From Acidihalobacter sp. (lineage in GTDB: Bacteria; Pseudomonadota; Gammaproteobacteria; DSM-5130; Acidihalobacteraceae): 64,000 nucleotides of DNA. The stretch lies in contig JALUXU010000063.1 of assembly GCA_027013225.1 (NCBI GenBank), positions 1-64,000 of the forward strand. Direction: 5' to 3'. Both the position numbers and the translations under genes were made by a program. Positions 44,474-54,578 of this stretch are shown here, piece after piece. The first letter of the stretch is position 1. Every line of letters begins with the position of its first letter. The notes beneath the pieces are model-generated. The model worked only from the letters and a program-made list of their open reading frames with translations, was not told the DNA's origin and ran no database searches.

Positions 44474-45319
44474 TCATTTGCCCGATTCGCGCCATTGGGT
44501 CCGCCAGGAGATCCATAATTTTCGCAGCGGAGTGAGGCGTATGGAGTGTTCAAGCAGGCGAAAACCGTCACGCTCGATCTCGTCAAGTTGCCGCAAACGG
44601 ATTTCGGCCAGCGCGATCTGGCTGCATAGGGTAGAGCGTTCTTCGGCCGGAAGACGCTGCAAGGCACGGCGATAGTACGATTTCACGCGCTTTGCTTGAA
44701 AAGCGAACAGCTCACGTATGGCGGTGTTAGTAGAATCTCCCCGCAGCTTTTCGGGAGCCACTCCAAATCGATGGAGTTCGTCCATCGGGATATAGATCCG
44801 TCCATTGCGCGCATGTTCGCGTACCTTGACAAGAAGCAAGTCGAAAAACTGCATCGCCAGGCCGAGATCGACGGCAAAATCGAGCGTTTCGCTTCGTGTT
44901 GCGCCCAGTATATCGGCCACGAGCATGTATAGCGTTGCGCTGCTGCGATGGGCATAGAGGGAAAGTTCGGTAAACCCGGGGTAGGCGTCATAGTCCAAAT
45001 CCATCCGCGCGGCGGCGATCAGCTTGTCCAATTGTTCTTGGGGAATGGTTTTGGCAGCGAAGGCGTCTGTCAGGGCGTGGCTGACCGGGTGTTGCGGACT
45101 CCCAGCGGCAAGCCGCGACAGTTCTTCTTGCCACCAGTCGATGCGGGCCTGGGGCACTGCAGGCTCAAAGCGCTTGCCCACTGACTCCGCCAGTTCAAGA
45201 CGCAAGGCGTGTAGGGCAAAGATTCCCTGGCGCTGCAAAGGAGGCAAAAACAGGGTGCTGTAATGCAATGCCGAACCGGCAGGCGCGGCTTTGTTCTGGC
45301 AATATTCTGCGGGAGTCAT
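44474..45319 (-). CDS. Squalene/phytoene synthase-like protein with degenerate active site
   Basis: A 281-residue all-helical protein of the squalene/phytoene synthase fold. [15 protein letters not shown] (173-187) is clear, but both aspartate-rich motifs that bind prenyl diphosphate via magnesium are degraded. The first reads ALRLELAES (38-46). The second reads [19 protein letters not shown], lacking the RDV-x2-D pattern. It therefore resembles the NDUFAF6-like branch, which in mitochondria assists complex I assembly without catalysis. No hopanoid or carotenoid gene is nearby. Only 36 bp separate it from the divergent oxoprolinase. Confidence 0.75.
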   Translation of the reverse strand: MTPAEYCQNKAAPAGSALHYSTLFLPPLQRQGIFALHALRLELAESVGKRFEPAVPQARIDWWQEELSRLAAGSPQHPVSHALTDAFAAKTIPQEQLDKLIAAARMDLDYDAYPGFTELSLYAHRSSATLYMLVADILGATRSETLDFAVDLGLAMQFFDLLLVKVREHARNGRIYIPMDELHRFGVAPEKLRGDSTNTAIRELFAFQAKRVKSYYRRALQRLPAEERSTLCSQIALAEIRLRQLDEIERDGFRLLEHSIRLTPLRKLWISWRTQWRESGK

Positions 45320-45355
45320 GCAAGCAGTTTACTATCATCGATTGCAAAGCCTAAG

Positions 45356-48300
45356 ATGGACGAGCCTATGACGAACTGGCAATTCTGGATCGACCGTGGC
45401 GGCACTTTCACCGACATCGTCGCTCACACGCCTGAAGGGCGGCTTATTACGCACAAATTGTTGTCGGAAAATTCCGGTGCCTATGCAGACGCCGCGGTGC
45501 AGGGAATCCGCGATTTGCTTGGTCTCACAGCCAGCGATCCCCTGCCGGTTGATTGCATAGAAGCTGTTAAGATGGGAACCACCGTGGCCACCAATGCCTT
45601 GTTGGAACGGCGCGGCGAACCCACCTTGCTGCTGATCACCCAGGGATTCGCGGATGCGCTGGAAATCGGCGAGCAGGCCCGCCCACGCTTGTTCGACCGG
45701 CATATTATCAAGCCAGGCGTTTTGTATGCCGAAGTGGCGGAAATGCGCGAGCGACTCGGTGCCGATGGTGAACGGCTAATCGCACTGGATGAGGCTGAAT
45801 TGCGCGCATCTCTCGCCCAATCGCGTGCGCGTGGTCTTAACGCCGTGGCGATAGTGGGACTGCACGCCTACCGACACCCTCTCCATGAACGCCGTGCCGC
45901 TGAGATGGCACGCGAACTTGGATTCGAACAGGTTTCAGTCAGCCACGAGGTCAGTCCCTTGATCAAACTGGTGGCGCGCGGCCAGACAACCGTGGCAGAC
46001 GCCTATCTTTCACCCGTGCTACGCCGTTACGTCGATCAAATGACCACAGCTCTGCCCGGCGTCAGGTTGCAATTCATGTGCTCCCACGGGGGGCTCACCG
46101 ACGCGGTGCTATTCCAGGGCAAGGATGCGATTCTCTCCGGGCCGGCTGGCGGCCTCGTCGGGGCGGTGGAAAGCGCCCGCAGAGCAGGTTTCGAGCGGGT
46201 GATCAGTTTCGATATGGGTGGAACTTCCACCGATGTGGCACATTGGGCAGGTGAATATGAACGCGCTTTCGACACCGAAGTCGCCGGCGTGCATCTGCGC
46301 GTGCCCATGCTGCAAATTCACACCGTGGCGGCCGGCGGCGGTTCCGTATGTCGCTACGAGGACAATCGCTTGCAAGTCGGCCCTCAGAGCGCTGGCGCCG
46401 ATCCGGGCCCTGCCTGTTATCGTCGCGGCGGCCCCTTGACTGTGACCGATTGCAACCTCCTGTTGGGACGTTTGCAAGCGGATTTTTTTTCGGCCATTTT
46501 CGGAGTGGGACGGGATCAGTCGCTGGACGAGGAGGCGGTGCGCGCATCCTTCGCCGCGCTGACCGAAGATATATGCGCGCAGACTGGAATCATGCGCACG
46601 GCGGAGGACATAGCTGCTGGTTTTTTGCGCATTGCGGTGGAAAACATGACTAATGCCATCAAAAAAATATCCCTGCAGCGAGGCTATGATCTCGATGGTT
46701 ATGTGCTGGTCGCCTTCGGCGGTGCTGGTGGACAGCATGCCTGCGCCGTGGCCGACGCGCTGGGCATGCGGGAAGTGTTGCTACCGCCGCTGGCCGGCGT
46801 ACTGTCCGCCTATGGCATGGGTCTGGCGGAAGTGCGCACATTACGTGAACGTTCTATGGAAATTCCGTTGGCAAACGGCATGGAAGCGCTTGTCGCCGCC
46901 CTTGAGGAATTGGAACGCGCGGCCTCGTCTGAACTGCAAGCCCAATGTGTAGGCGCTTCTCGTATCCACTTGCAGCGGCGTGTACAGCTACGCTATGCCG
47001 GCTCGGACACAGCGCTGGAAATTTCCTATCAACACGACCCAAAAGCACTTGTTTCGGCTTTTGCTGACGCCCACTTGCGCCGCTATGGATTCGAACTGCC
47101 GGAAAAACCTTTGGTGATTGCCGCTGCGGTGGTCGAGGCCAGCGGCCGTCAATTCGAGGCGCCATCTGCTGTAACCGCACCTGCGAGTCGGCCGGGCAGC
47201 GTACTCGGCCAGGTAAAGGTCTGGTTTGCAGGCAACTGGCGGGAGACATCCGTTTACGCACGTGAGGAATGTGCCGCTGGTCAGCGCATCACCGGCCCTG
47301 CGATAGTGCGTGAAGCGACGGCGACCACAGTGATCGAACCGGGATGGGAGGGGCGAGTCCGTGCAGGGGGCGAACTGGTTCTGCGCAGGATTGTGTCTCC
47401 GCCGCGCCGAGAAGCGATTGGCACGCATTGTGATCCGGTGATGCTGGAGGTGTTTAATAACCGTTTCATGGCTATTGCCGAGCAAATGGGATATACGCTG
47501 CAAAATGCCGCTCACTCGGTGAACATCAAAGAACGCCTGGATTTTTCCTGTGCGGTGTTCGATGGAGCAGGGCGGCTGGTTGCAAACGCCCCGCACGTGC
47601 CGGTGCATCTCGGCTCCATGGGGGAAAGCGTGCGAGCCGTGATCGCTGTGGCAGATGGAGGCCGGCCTGACCGAGCAGATACGCGCGATGCCGTTGCGCC
47701 AATTCGCAAGCCTCGCCCCGGAGACGTTTGGGTGCTCAATGATCCCTATCACGGCGGAACACATCTTCCGGACATCACTGTGGTGGCCCCGGTGATGGAT
47801 ACGACTGGCGAACAGGTCCTGTTCTGGGTGGCCGCGCGAGGGCATCACGCCGACATCGGCGGCCTGACACCGGGCTCCATGCCGGCGGACTCGCGCACAC
47901 TCGAAGAAGAAGGCGTATTGCTGGATCGCATGAAGCTCGTCGAAAATGGCCGGTTCCGTGAAAAAGAGATGCGTCGCGCCTTGAGTCGGGGGAGATGGCC
48001 AGCACGCAATCCAGAGCAGAACATTGCTGATCTGCGCGCCCAAGTAGCGGCGACCACCACTGGCGTCCAGGCATTGCATGAGCTGATCGCGCAATTTTCC
48101 CTCGAAACCGTGCAAGCCTACATGCTGCATGTGCAGGTCAACGCTGAGGAATCGGTGCGCCGCGCCATCGAGGCGCTGCATGACGGTCGATTCGCATATG
48201 AGATGGACAATGGAGCAACGATCGCTGTCGACATACGCATCGATCGAAAACGGCGCGCAGCAACCATTGATTTTTCCGCAAGCAGTCATCAAAGAAAGGA

Positions 48301-49006
48301 TAATTTCAATGCGCCGTTGGCGGTGTGTCGCGCGGCAGTGCTGTATGTCTTCAGGACGCTGGTGGATGTGGATATTCCGCTCAACGAAGGTTGTCTGGCG
48401 CCGCTCGAACTTATCGTGCCGCGAAGATCGATGCTAAATCCTGTGGCGCCGGCCGCAGTGGTGGCCGGCAATGTAGAGACCAGCCAGGTGATCGTGGACG
48501 CGCTCTATGGCGCGCTCGGGATGATGGCTGCGGCCCAAGGCACCATGAACAACACTACCTTTGGAAATGCGCAGTATCAATATTACGAAACCGTCGCCGG
48601 CGGCACGGGTGCCGGCCCCGATTTTCCCGGTGCGGACGCGGTTCAATCGCACATGACGAATTCGCGGATTACCGATCCAGAGGTCCTGGAATTGCGCTAT
48701 CCGGTGCGTGTGGAGACTTTCACCGTGCGACGCGGCTCGGGCGGTAACGGTCGGCATCGAGGCGGCGACGGCGCGATCCGCCGTCTGCGTTTTCTTGAAC
48801 CCATGGAGTTGGTTATTCTCGCCAATCGCCGTAAGACAGCGCCTTTCGGGTTGGCAGGCGGCCAAGCCGGTGCGCGCGGGCGCAATTGGATCGAGCGTGC
48901 GGATGGGCGCATTGAAGTCCTCAATGCCTGTGACCGACGGAGTGTCGGAGTGGGCGATGTCTGGGTGCTGGAAACGCCGGGAGGGGGGGGTTACGGGGCG
49001 GTATGA
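45356..49006 (+). CDS. 5-oxoprolinase / hydantoinase, fused A and B domains
   Basis: An ATP-dependent amide-ring-opening enzyme of 1216 residues. The N-terminal HyuA-like half (to about residue 690) has the actin-type [27 protein letters not shown] and [11 protein letters not shown]. The C-terminal HyuB-like half runs from [20 protein letters not shown] to the closing ETPGGGGYG. Prokaryotic hydantoinases often keep the halves separate; the fused form matches eukaryote-like 5-oxoprolinase. The substrate, 5-oxoproline or a hydantoin, cannot be told from sequence. The start may also be ATG 45368. Confidence 0.9.
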   Translation: MDEPMTNWQFWIDRGGTFTDIVAHTPEGRLITHKLLSENSGAYADAAVQGIRDLLGLTASDPLPVDCIEAVKMGTTVATNALLERRGEPTLLLITQGFADALEIGEQARPRLFDRHIIKPGVLYAEVAEMRERLGADGERLIALDEAELRASLAQSRARGLNAVAIVGLHAYRHPLHERRAAEMARELGFEQVSVSHEVSPLIKLVARGQTTVADAYLSPVLRRYVDQMTTALPGVRLQFMCSHGGLTDAVLFQGKDAILSGPAGGLVGAVESARRAGFERVISFDMGGTSTDVAHWAGEYERAFDTEVAGVHLRVPMLQIHTVAAGGGSVCRYEDNRLQVGPQSAGADPGPACYRRGGPLTVTDCNLLLGRLQADFFSAIFGVGRDQSLDEEAVRASFAALTEDICAQTGIMRTAEDIAAGFLRIAVENMTNAIKKISLQRGYDLDGYVLVAFGGAGGQHACAVADALGMREVLLPPLAGVLSAYGMGLAEVRTLRERSMEIPLANGMEALVAALEELERAASSELQAQCVGASRIHLQRRVQLRYAGSDTALEISYQHDPKALVSAFADAHLRRYGFELPEKPLVIAAAVVEASGRQFEAPSAVTAPASRPGSVLGQVKVWFAGNWRETSVYAREECAAGQRITGPAIVREATATTVIEPGWEGRVRAGGELVLRRIVSPPRREAIGTHCDPVMLEVFNNRFMAIAEQMGYTLQNAAHSVNIKERLDFSCAVFDGAGRLVANAPHVPVHLGSMGESVRAVIAVADGGRPDRADTRDAVAPIRKPRPGDVWVLNDPYHGGTHLPDITVVAPVMDTTGEQVLFWVAARGHHADIGGLTPGSMPADSRTLEEEGVLLDRMKLVENGRFREKEMRRALSRGRWPARNPEQNIADLRAQVAATTTGVQALHELIAQFSLETVQAYMLHVQVNAEESVRRAIEALHDGRFAYEMDNGATIAVDIRIDRKRRAATIDFSASSHQRKDNFNAPLAVCRAAVLYVFRTLVDVDIPLNEGCLAPLELIVPRRSMLNPVAPAAVVAGNVETSQVIVDALYGALGMMAAAQGTMNNTTFGNAQYQYYETVAGGTGAGPDFPGADAVQSHMTNSRITDPEVLELRYPVRVETFTVRRGSGGNGRHRGGDGAIRRLRFLEPMELVILANRRKTAPFGLAGGQAGARGRNWIERADGRIEVLNACDRRSVGVGDVWVLETPGGGGYGAV

Positions 49007-49013
49007 AAGCAGG

Positions 49014-49691
49014 TCAGATCGATCGCAGCCACACGAGCACATCGGCGGGCTTATGCAAGAGATGATCGGCGCCCCAGATTTCCGGATGGTCGTCTGCGCC
49101 GATGTAACCCCAGCACGCCACGGCGGTGGTCATGCCGGCCGCTCGCCCTGAGGCGATATCGCGTTCGGCGTCTCCTATATACACGCACTGTGCGGGGGCA
49201 AGGCCGCACTGAGCGGCCGCATGTATCAGAGGGTCGGGATAAGGTTTTCGCCTGGGGAGCGTGTCACCGCTCACGATACAGCAACAGCGCTGATTGATAT
49301 GAAGGGCGCGCAGCAGGGGTTGGGTAAGAAAGGTGGGCTTGTTGGTGACCACGCCCCAACTCATGCCGGCTTTTTCCAGCGTTTCCAACACCCTTTCCAT
49401 GCCTGGGAATAGTTTCGTGTCGCGACACAGCGTTTCGGTGTAATGGCCGAGAAATCGTTGACGCAATGCCTCCGCCTGGTCATCGGCGAGGTTTTTGCCG
49501 AAACCGGTCTTGATCATGGCCTTGCTGCCGTGTGAGACCTCTCCTCGTATCTTTTCGAATGGCAATGGCGCGAGACCTTCATCGACGCGCAGGGCGTTGA
49601 GTGCTGTGGCCATATCGGGCGCGGTGTCCAAGAGTGTGCCGTCGAGATCGAACAACACACCGCGCACAGTCCGCTCAGGCGGGAATGGCAT
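49014..49691 (-). CDS. mupP: N-acetylmuramic acid 6-phosphate phosphatase (MupP), HAD family
   Basis: A 225-residue HAD hydrolase with [13 protein letters not shown] (motif I), VVTNKP (motif II), the lysine of RRKPYPDP and VYIGDAERD (motif IV). It was long annotated as phosphoglycolate phosphatase. Position directly after ubiG is the same as that of Pseudomonas MupP, which dephosphorylates MurNAc-6-phosphate in murein recycling, so that function is preferred. It overlaps ubiG by 17 nt if ATG 49691 is used; GTG 49667 would avoid this. mpl at 6 kb belongs to the same recycling theme. Confidence 0.85.
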   Translation of the reverse strand: MPFPPERTVRGVLFDLDGTLLDTAPDMATALNALRVDEGLAPLPFEKIRGEVSHGSKAMIKTGFGKNLADDQAEALRQRFLGHYTETLCRDTKLFPGMERVLETLEKAGMSWGVVTNKPTFLTQPLLRALHINQRCCCIVSGDTLPRRKPYPDPLIHAAAQCGLAPAQCVYIGDAERDIASGRAAGMTTAVACWGYIGADDHPEIWGADHLLHKPADVLVWLRSI

Positions 49692-50385
49692 GCACGAGAT
49701 AGTTGGCTGAAACGTCGTTGCTGAGTTGGTATTCGCGGCTCAGAGGATTGTATGACATGCCGCTGATATGAGCGGTTTCGAGGCCGGCGGCGCGAATCGC
49801 CTCGTCAAGCTCGGAAGGACGGATGAAACGGCGGTATTCATGTGTACCGCGCGGCAACATGCGCAGCAGATACTCCGCTCCGACGATGGCCAGCAAAAAG
49901 GATTTTGGAGTGCGGTTCAGCGTCGAGAAAAACACATTTCCATCCGGTTTTACCAAGCGGGCGCAGGCGCTTACCACCGATTCTGGATGGGGGACGTGTT
50001 CCAGCATTTCCATGCAGGTGACGATATCGAAGCTGGCGGGGTGTTCCTCAGCAAGCGCTTCGGCCGTGATCCGGCGATAATCGACCTTCACGCCGCTTTC
50101 CAGGCCATGCAACTTGGCCACTTGCAGTGGCGCTTCGCCCATGTCTATGCCGGTGACCTCGGCACCGCGCGCAGCCATGGCCTCGCTCAAAATGCCGCCG
50201 CCACAGCCGACGTCGAGTACCTTTTTGCCTTCCAAAGCACCGGCGTGCATTCCTATGAAATGCAACCGTAGCGGATTGATCTCATGCAGGGGTTGAAACT
50301 CACCGTCCTTGTCCCACCAGCGATGGGCAAGTTCTTCGAATTTGCCGATTTCGTGCGGATCGATGTTGGCTTGGATATCAGTCAT
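49675..50385 (-). CDS. ubiG: Ubiquinone biosynthesis O-methyltransferase
   Basis: Performs both O-methylations of ubiquinone synthesis using SAM. The 236-residue protein has the N-terminal [24 protein letters not shown] pattern in essence, motif [17 protein letters not shown], and [35 protein letters not shown] follows. All are family hallmarks. It overlaps mupP. With ubiX at 7.6 kb this is the second ubiquinone gene in the window. Confidence 0.96.
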   Translation of the reverse strand: MTDIQANIDPHEIGKFEELAHRWWDKDGEFQPLHEINPLRLHFIGMHAGALEGKKVLDVGCGGGILSEAMAARGAEVTGIDMGEAPLQVAKLHGLESGVKVDYRRITAEALAEEHPASFDIVTCMEMLEHVPHPESVVSACARLVKPDGNVFFSTLNRTPKSFLLAIVGAEYLLRMLPRGTHEYRRFIRPSELDEAIRAAGLETAHISGMSYNPLSREYQLSNDVSANYLVHAIPA

Positions 50386-50434
50386 GGCTATGAGGTGAGT
50401 TAAAAAAGCAGAATAAAGTGTACCATTGGCCAGG

Positions 50435-50481
50435 CATTTTACGCAGTTAGGCGTAAAATGAAAATTTAAGCTGAATTTTCA
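50435..50481. repeat. Two adjacent palindromes upstream of the aminotransferase gene
   Basis: CATTTTACGC (50435-50444) and GCGTAAAATG (50451-50460) form a perfect 10-bp inverted repeat. A second one, TGAAAATT/AATTTTCA with 7-nt loop, starts at 50459 and so overlaps it by two bases. They lie in the 330-bp gap between the divergent ubiG and aminotransferase genes, 51 bp beyond the ubiG start. The rest of the gap (50482-50715) shows nothing I recognise. Confidence 0.45.
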
Positions 50482-50715
50482 CGCAGATGCTCATGGCAGA
50501 TAATCAAGACGCTGATTTCCCGTGACATTGTTTGCGTACCAGAAAGCTACGGGACACAACTCGGCCGATGCTGGGCGCGACTCGTACCGCTCCAGTCACT
50601 ATCAAGCGATATATCTTCGCTTATCAATAGTCTGTCTCGGCACGATCCTCGCGTTCTTAGGGTGAAGCCTTCGGGTTGAGCGATATAGTCTTTCATCTCT
50701 TTCGGAGTTTTCCAA

Positions 50716-51927
50716 ATGACCCTGTTTTCCAATCTTGAACTGGCACCGCGTGATCCCATTCTGGGGTTGAATGAAGCTTTTGCAGCGGATCCGCGTCCCG
50801 AGAAGATCAATTTGGGGGTGGGCGTTTATTACGATGCCCAAGGTCGTCTGCCCTTACTGCGTTCGGTGCGCGATGCAGAAGCCAGTCTTTGCGAAACGCC
50901 AAAACCTTACCCCTATTTGCCTATTGATGGTTTGCCCGCCTATAACCATGCGGCCCAGGAGTTGCTTTTAGGCAAGGACTCGGAAGTGATCGCCGCCGGT
51001 CGGGCGGTAACAGTGCAATCTGTTGGCGGCACCGGCGCCTTGAAGATAGGCGCCGATTTTCTCCATCGACTTTCCCCATCGGCGACAGCGGCTGTCAGCA
51101 ATCCGACTTGGGAGAATCATCGCGCTATTTTCGAGGGCTCGGGATTCGCCGTGAATGAGTATACTTATTATGGTCCCGAGAAAAGGGCATTGAATTTCGA
51201 GGGCATGCTGCATGATTTGCAGGCACTGCCCGCCGGGAGCGTTATTGTTTTGCATGCCTGTTGCCACAATCCTACAGGCATCGACCTGAACGAAGATCAA
51301 TGGGGCATTCTGATCGAGCAAATACGTGTAGCCAAGCTGGTGCCTTTCCTCGACTTGGCTTATCAAGGATTCGCTGAGGATTTGGAAGCGGATGCAAAGG
51401 CCGTGCGTCTGTTCGCTGCAAGTGGCCTTCCGGTTTTCATTGCGCAGTCATTTTCCAAGACTTTTTCTCTCTATGGAGAGCGGGTCGGAGCATTGACGGT
51501 GATCGCTCAAGATGCCGAAGAGGCGACACGTATACTTTCGCAATTGAAACGGGTTATACGTGCCAATTATTCCAATCCGCCTACCCACGGCGCCTTGTTG
51601 GTTTCCACTGTGTTGAATTCGCCCAGGTTGCGTGAAATATGGGCGGATGAATTGCAGGGGATGCGCGAGCGTGTCCGCGGCATGCGGCGTGGTTTGGTGG
51701 CGAGAATCGCGGCGCATGGGGATCCGGCTGATTATAGTTTTATCGTTCGCCAGAAAGGGATGTTTTCCTATTCCGGCTTGAGCAAGGAAAAAGTGCGGCG
51801 GTTGCGTGAAGAATACGCTATCTACGCTCTGGATTCCGGGCGCCTATGTATAGCCGCGTTGAACGAAGATAATATCGATCGGGTGGCCAAGGCCATTGCT
51901 GAGATCGACAAGGAAAGCAAGGAATAA
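50716..51927 (+). CDS. Aromatic/aspartate aminotransferase
   Basis: A class I PLP aminotransferase of 403 residues, of the AspC/TyrB type. It has KINLGVGVYYDAQGRLPLLR near the start, HACCHNPTGIDL, LDLAYQGFAED and the Schiff-base lysine in SFSKTFSLYGERVGAL. It cannot be split between aspartate and aromatic specificity by eye. The Pseudomonas version of this cluster has hisC2 beside pheA for the final transamination; here hisC2 is missing, so this enzyme may supply phenylalanine and tyrosine transamination. Confidence 0.9.
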   Translation: MTLFSNLELAPRDPILGLNEAFAADPRPEKINLGVGVYYDAQGRLPLLRSVRDAEASLCETPKPYPYLPIDGLPAYNHAAQELLLGKDSEVIAAGRAVTVQSVGGTGALKIGADFLHRLSPSATAAVSNPTWENHRAIFEGSGFAVNEYTYYGPEKRALNFEGMLHDLQALPAGSVIVLHACCHNPTGIDLNEDQWGILIEQIRVAKLVPFLDLAYQGFAEDLEADAKAVRLFAASGLPVFIAQSFSKTFSLYGERVGALTVIAQDAEEATRILSQLKRVIRANYSNPPTHGALLVSTVLNSPRLREIWADELQGMRERVRGMRRGLVARIAAHGDPADYSFIVRQKGMFSYSGLSKEKVRRLREEYAIYALDSGRLCIAALNEDNIDRVAKAIAEIDKESKE

Positions 51928-52028
51928 AAAGTCGAGAAAGGCGACGCCTGCGAGCAACGGGTGCAAATGTTTCGGCCGGCTATCGATAAGAATCATAGAG
52001 CGCGCTAATTGAGCATCTATAAACGGGT

Positions 52029-53342
52029 CTAGACAAGACGGCGGCGCCAGCTTTCGGCTGTGGCGAGGAGAGATTCCACGTCCATCCCGATCAATTCGCC
52101 TTCGATCAATTGTGGCCGTCCGCCCACCCAGACATGCGTAACGCACTCGCGGCCGGTGGCATAGACGAGTTGCGAGATCGGATCGTACACCGGTTGCGTT
52201 TCGATGCGGCGAAGATCGACCGCGACCAGATCCGCCGCCTTGCCGATTTCTATCGAACCCGTGACCCGTTCGAGCCCCAATGCTTTAGCGCCGGCGAACG
52301 TGGCCATGCGCAAGGCGTGTGCGGCGGGGAGCGCCTCCGCCCTTCCCGCGACACCTTTTGCCAGCAGGGCGGCGGTGCGCATTTCGTCCCACATGTCGAG
52401 ATCGTTGTTGCTGGCCGCTCCGTCAGTGCCCAGAGCGACGTTTACCCCCGCATCGACGAGGCGGGCCACGGGGCAGAAGCCGCTGGCCAGCTTCAGATTG
52501 GATTGCGGGCAATGCACCACGTTGGCGCCGCGTTCGGCCAGAAGTTTGATCTCTCCATCTTCCAGTTGAGTCATGTGCACGGCCAGCAGATGGGGGCCGA
52601 CGAGGCCGAGATGGTCCAGCCGCGCCAGCGGTCGGCATCCGTGCGCGGCAACATGCTCGCGTACTTCTGCGGCGGTCTCCTGCACATGGATGTGTACGGG
52701 GAGACCGAGTTCTTCAGAGAGGGTACGGATTCTTTCCAGCGGGGCGTCGGAAACCGTATACAGCGCATGGGGTGCGAAACCGACGCTTATCAGACGATCA
52801 TCCTTGTGCGCGTCCAGGACTGCGCTCAGTCCTTTGGTGATGTATTCGTCGGCATTCCGGGCCCAGGCGGTAGGGAAGTCCACGACGATCATGCCGATAT
52901 GAGCGCGCATGCCAAGCGAGCCGACTGTATGCGCCGCGACTTCCGGAAAGAAGTACATATCGTTGAAACAGGTGGTGCCGCTGCGCAACATTTCGGCGAT
53001 GGCGAGCATCGTTCCGTCATGGACGAATTCTGCGCTCACCCAGCGGCTTTCTGCGGGCCAGATGTGTTCGCGCAACCAGCGTTCGAGCGGGAGATCGTCT
53101 GCCAGGCCGCGCAACAGACTCATGGCCGCATGGGTGTGCGCATTGATCAGGCCGGGAATCAGGGCGTGCCCCGGCAAGTCATGCTCGGCCTCGGGGTGAT
53201 ATTTCCTGCGGGCTTGCGCGACGGGTAGAATATCGAGAATACGTTGGCCTCGGATGGCGACAGCATGCTGCTGAAGCACTCTTCCGACCGGTTCGACCGG
53301 AATGATCCATTGTGCGCTGATCAGGCTATCGATGGTTTCCAT
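52029..53342 (-). CDS. mtaD: 5-methylthioadenosine / S-adenosylhomocysteine deaminase
   Basis: Deaminates methylthioadenosine to methylthioinosine, the first step of the salvage route known from Pseudomonas. The 437-residue amidohydrolase has the metal-binding [15 protein letters not shown], the [12 protein letters not shown] and LLAVHMTQL histidines, and [17 protein letters not shown]. The N-terminus ([14 protein letters not shown]) is typical of the family. The frame is open another 97 codons upstream but overlaps mtnA; ATG 53342 is taken. It is divergent from mtnA with a 72-bp gap. Confidence 0.93.
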   Translation of the reverse strand: METIDSLISAQWIIPVEPVGRVLQQHAVAIRGQRILDILPVAQARRKYHPEAEHDLPGHALIPGLINAHTHAAMSLLRGLADDLPLERWLREHIWPAESRWVSAEFVHDGTMLAIAEMLRSGTTCFNDMYFFPEVAAHTVGSLGMRAHIGMIVVDFPTAWARNADEYITKGLSAVLDAHKDDRLISVGFAPHALYTVSDAPLERIRTLSEELGLPVHIHVQETAAEVREHVAAHGCRPLARLDHLGLVGPHLLAVHMTQLEDGEIKLLAERGANVVHCPQSNLKLASGFCPVARLVDAGVNVALGTDGAASNNDLDMWDEMRTAALLAKGVAGRAEALPAAHALRMATFAGAKALGLERVTGSIEIGKAADLVAVDLRRIETQPVYDPISQLVYATGRECVTHVWVGGRPQLIEGELIGMDVESLLATAESWRRRLV

Positions 53343-53414
53343 GATGCCGGACGATACCGGCGCAAAGGTCTCCCGGCAAGGGCCATCGCCACTTTTCGCA
53401 GCTTGGAAATCACC

Positions 53415-54443
53415 ATGACTCAACATTTGCACGATAAAGTACGCGCCCTGGAATGGGGCGGCGATCACTTGCGCTTGCTTGATCAGCGCTGTTTGCCGGA
53501 GCGCGAGGTCTGGCTGCAACTGAATACTTCCGGGGCGGTGGCAGAAGCCATACGCGAGATGGCGGTACGCGGGGCGCCGGCTATCGGTATCGCTGCCGCC
53601 TACGGGGCCGTGCTGGCAGCCAGAGAGGCGCACGGCGATCGGGATAGATTTATGCGTCTTTTAGCCGCGATGGGCGAGGCGCGCCCAACGGCGGTCAATC
53701 TGGAGTGGGCACTCAAGCGCATGCGCGCATTGATCGAGCGGCCCGCGCCGGCCGAATGGGCGGATGTTTTGTTGCTGGAAGCGCATGCCATTCACGCGGC
53801 CGATATCGCCGCCAACCGCCGCATGGGCGAGCTCGGCAGCGCGCTGATCCAGAGCGGTGGTGTGCTGACTCATTGTAATACGGGTTCTCTGGCGACCGGT
53901 GGTTATGGTACGGCGCTTGGCGTTATTCGCAGTGCTTGGGCGGCGAACCGGATCGACCGTGTTTATGCCGATGAAACCCGTCCCTGGCTGCAGGGTTCGC
54001 GTTTGACAGCATGGGAACTGGTGCGTGACGGCATTCCGGTGACTGTGCTCTGCGAGGGTGCAGCCGCCGGCTTGATGGCGGCAGGGAAGATAGACTGGGT
54101 GATCGTGGGAGCGGACCGGATCGCGGACAACGGCGACGTCGCCAACAAGATAGGCACATATGGCTTGGCGGTGCTGGCACGCCATCATGGGATCAGGTTC
54201 ATGGTAGTGGCGCCGCTTTCGACAGTGGATAGGCATACGCCTTCCGGCAAGCACATACCCATCGAAACGCGTAGCGGTGAAGAAGTATTGTCCTGTGCGG
54301 GAAAACCTACCGCCGCCGAGGGCTCGCGCGCATGGAATCCGGTGTTTGATGTGACTCCCGCCGGCTTGATCGATGTCATTGTGACAGAGGCGGGCATTGT
54401 CGAAAATCCGGCGGCAAATGGCATGAAGTCGTTGTTCGCCTGA
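53415..54443 (+). CDS. mtnA: Methylthioribose-1-phosphate isomerase
   Basis: Converts methylthioribose-1-phosphate to methylthioribulose-1-phosphate in methionine salvage. The 342-residue protein has [38 protein letters not shown] with the catalytic cysteine, and [35 protein letters not shown] carries the catalytic aspartate. ATG 53415 is taken; the frame is open upstream over the mtaD gene. The phosphorylase linking MtaD to MtnA is not in the window. Confidence 0.95.
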   Translation: MTQHLHDKVRALEWGGDHLRLLDQRCLPEREVWLQLNTSGAVAEAIREMAVRGAPAIGIAAAYGAVLAAREAHGDRDRFMRLLAAMGEARPTAVNLEWALKRMRALIERPAPAEWADVLLLEAHAIHAADIAANRRMGELGSALIQSGGVLTHCNTGSLATGGYGTALGVIRSAWAANRIDRVYADETRPWLQGSRLTAWELVRDGIPVTVLCEGAAAGLMAAGKIDWVIVGADRIADNGDVANKIGTYGLAVLARHHGIRFMVVAPLSTVDRHTPSGKHIPIETRSGEEVLSCAGKPTAAEGSRAWNPVFDVTPAGLIDVIVTEAGIVENPAANGMKSLFA

Positions 54444-54540
54444 GCCTGTGGTTGCGCCGTCCGCTGCCGGGTTCGCGCTGGCTTATCGCGCATGCAAGTG
54501 TTCAACGCCTGAATGCAAGCTTTCCCATGCCGCTATGTGG

Positions 54541-54546
54541 TAAAAT
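54541..54546 (+). promoter_or_regulatory. Candidate -10 element of gyrA
   Basis: TAAAAT lies 32 bp before the gyrA start codon in an AT-rich stretch (54538-54570). The best upstream -35, TTTCCC at 54521, is only 14 bp away, so this is a weak call. Confidence 0.25.
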
Positions 54547-54578
54547 TTTCGCTTATTTTTTCAAGGATTGACCCCTGA

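Noticed and set aside
46988-48292. A 434-codon minus-strand frame inside the oxoprolinase gene
   Set aside because: Fully antisense to a clear family member; no motifs, rich in His and Arg as expected for a codon-bias shadow.
52110-53228. A 372-codon plus-strand frame inside mtaD
   Set aside because: Antisense shadow of an amidohydrolase with intact metal-binding motifs.
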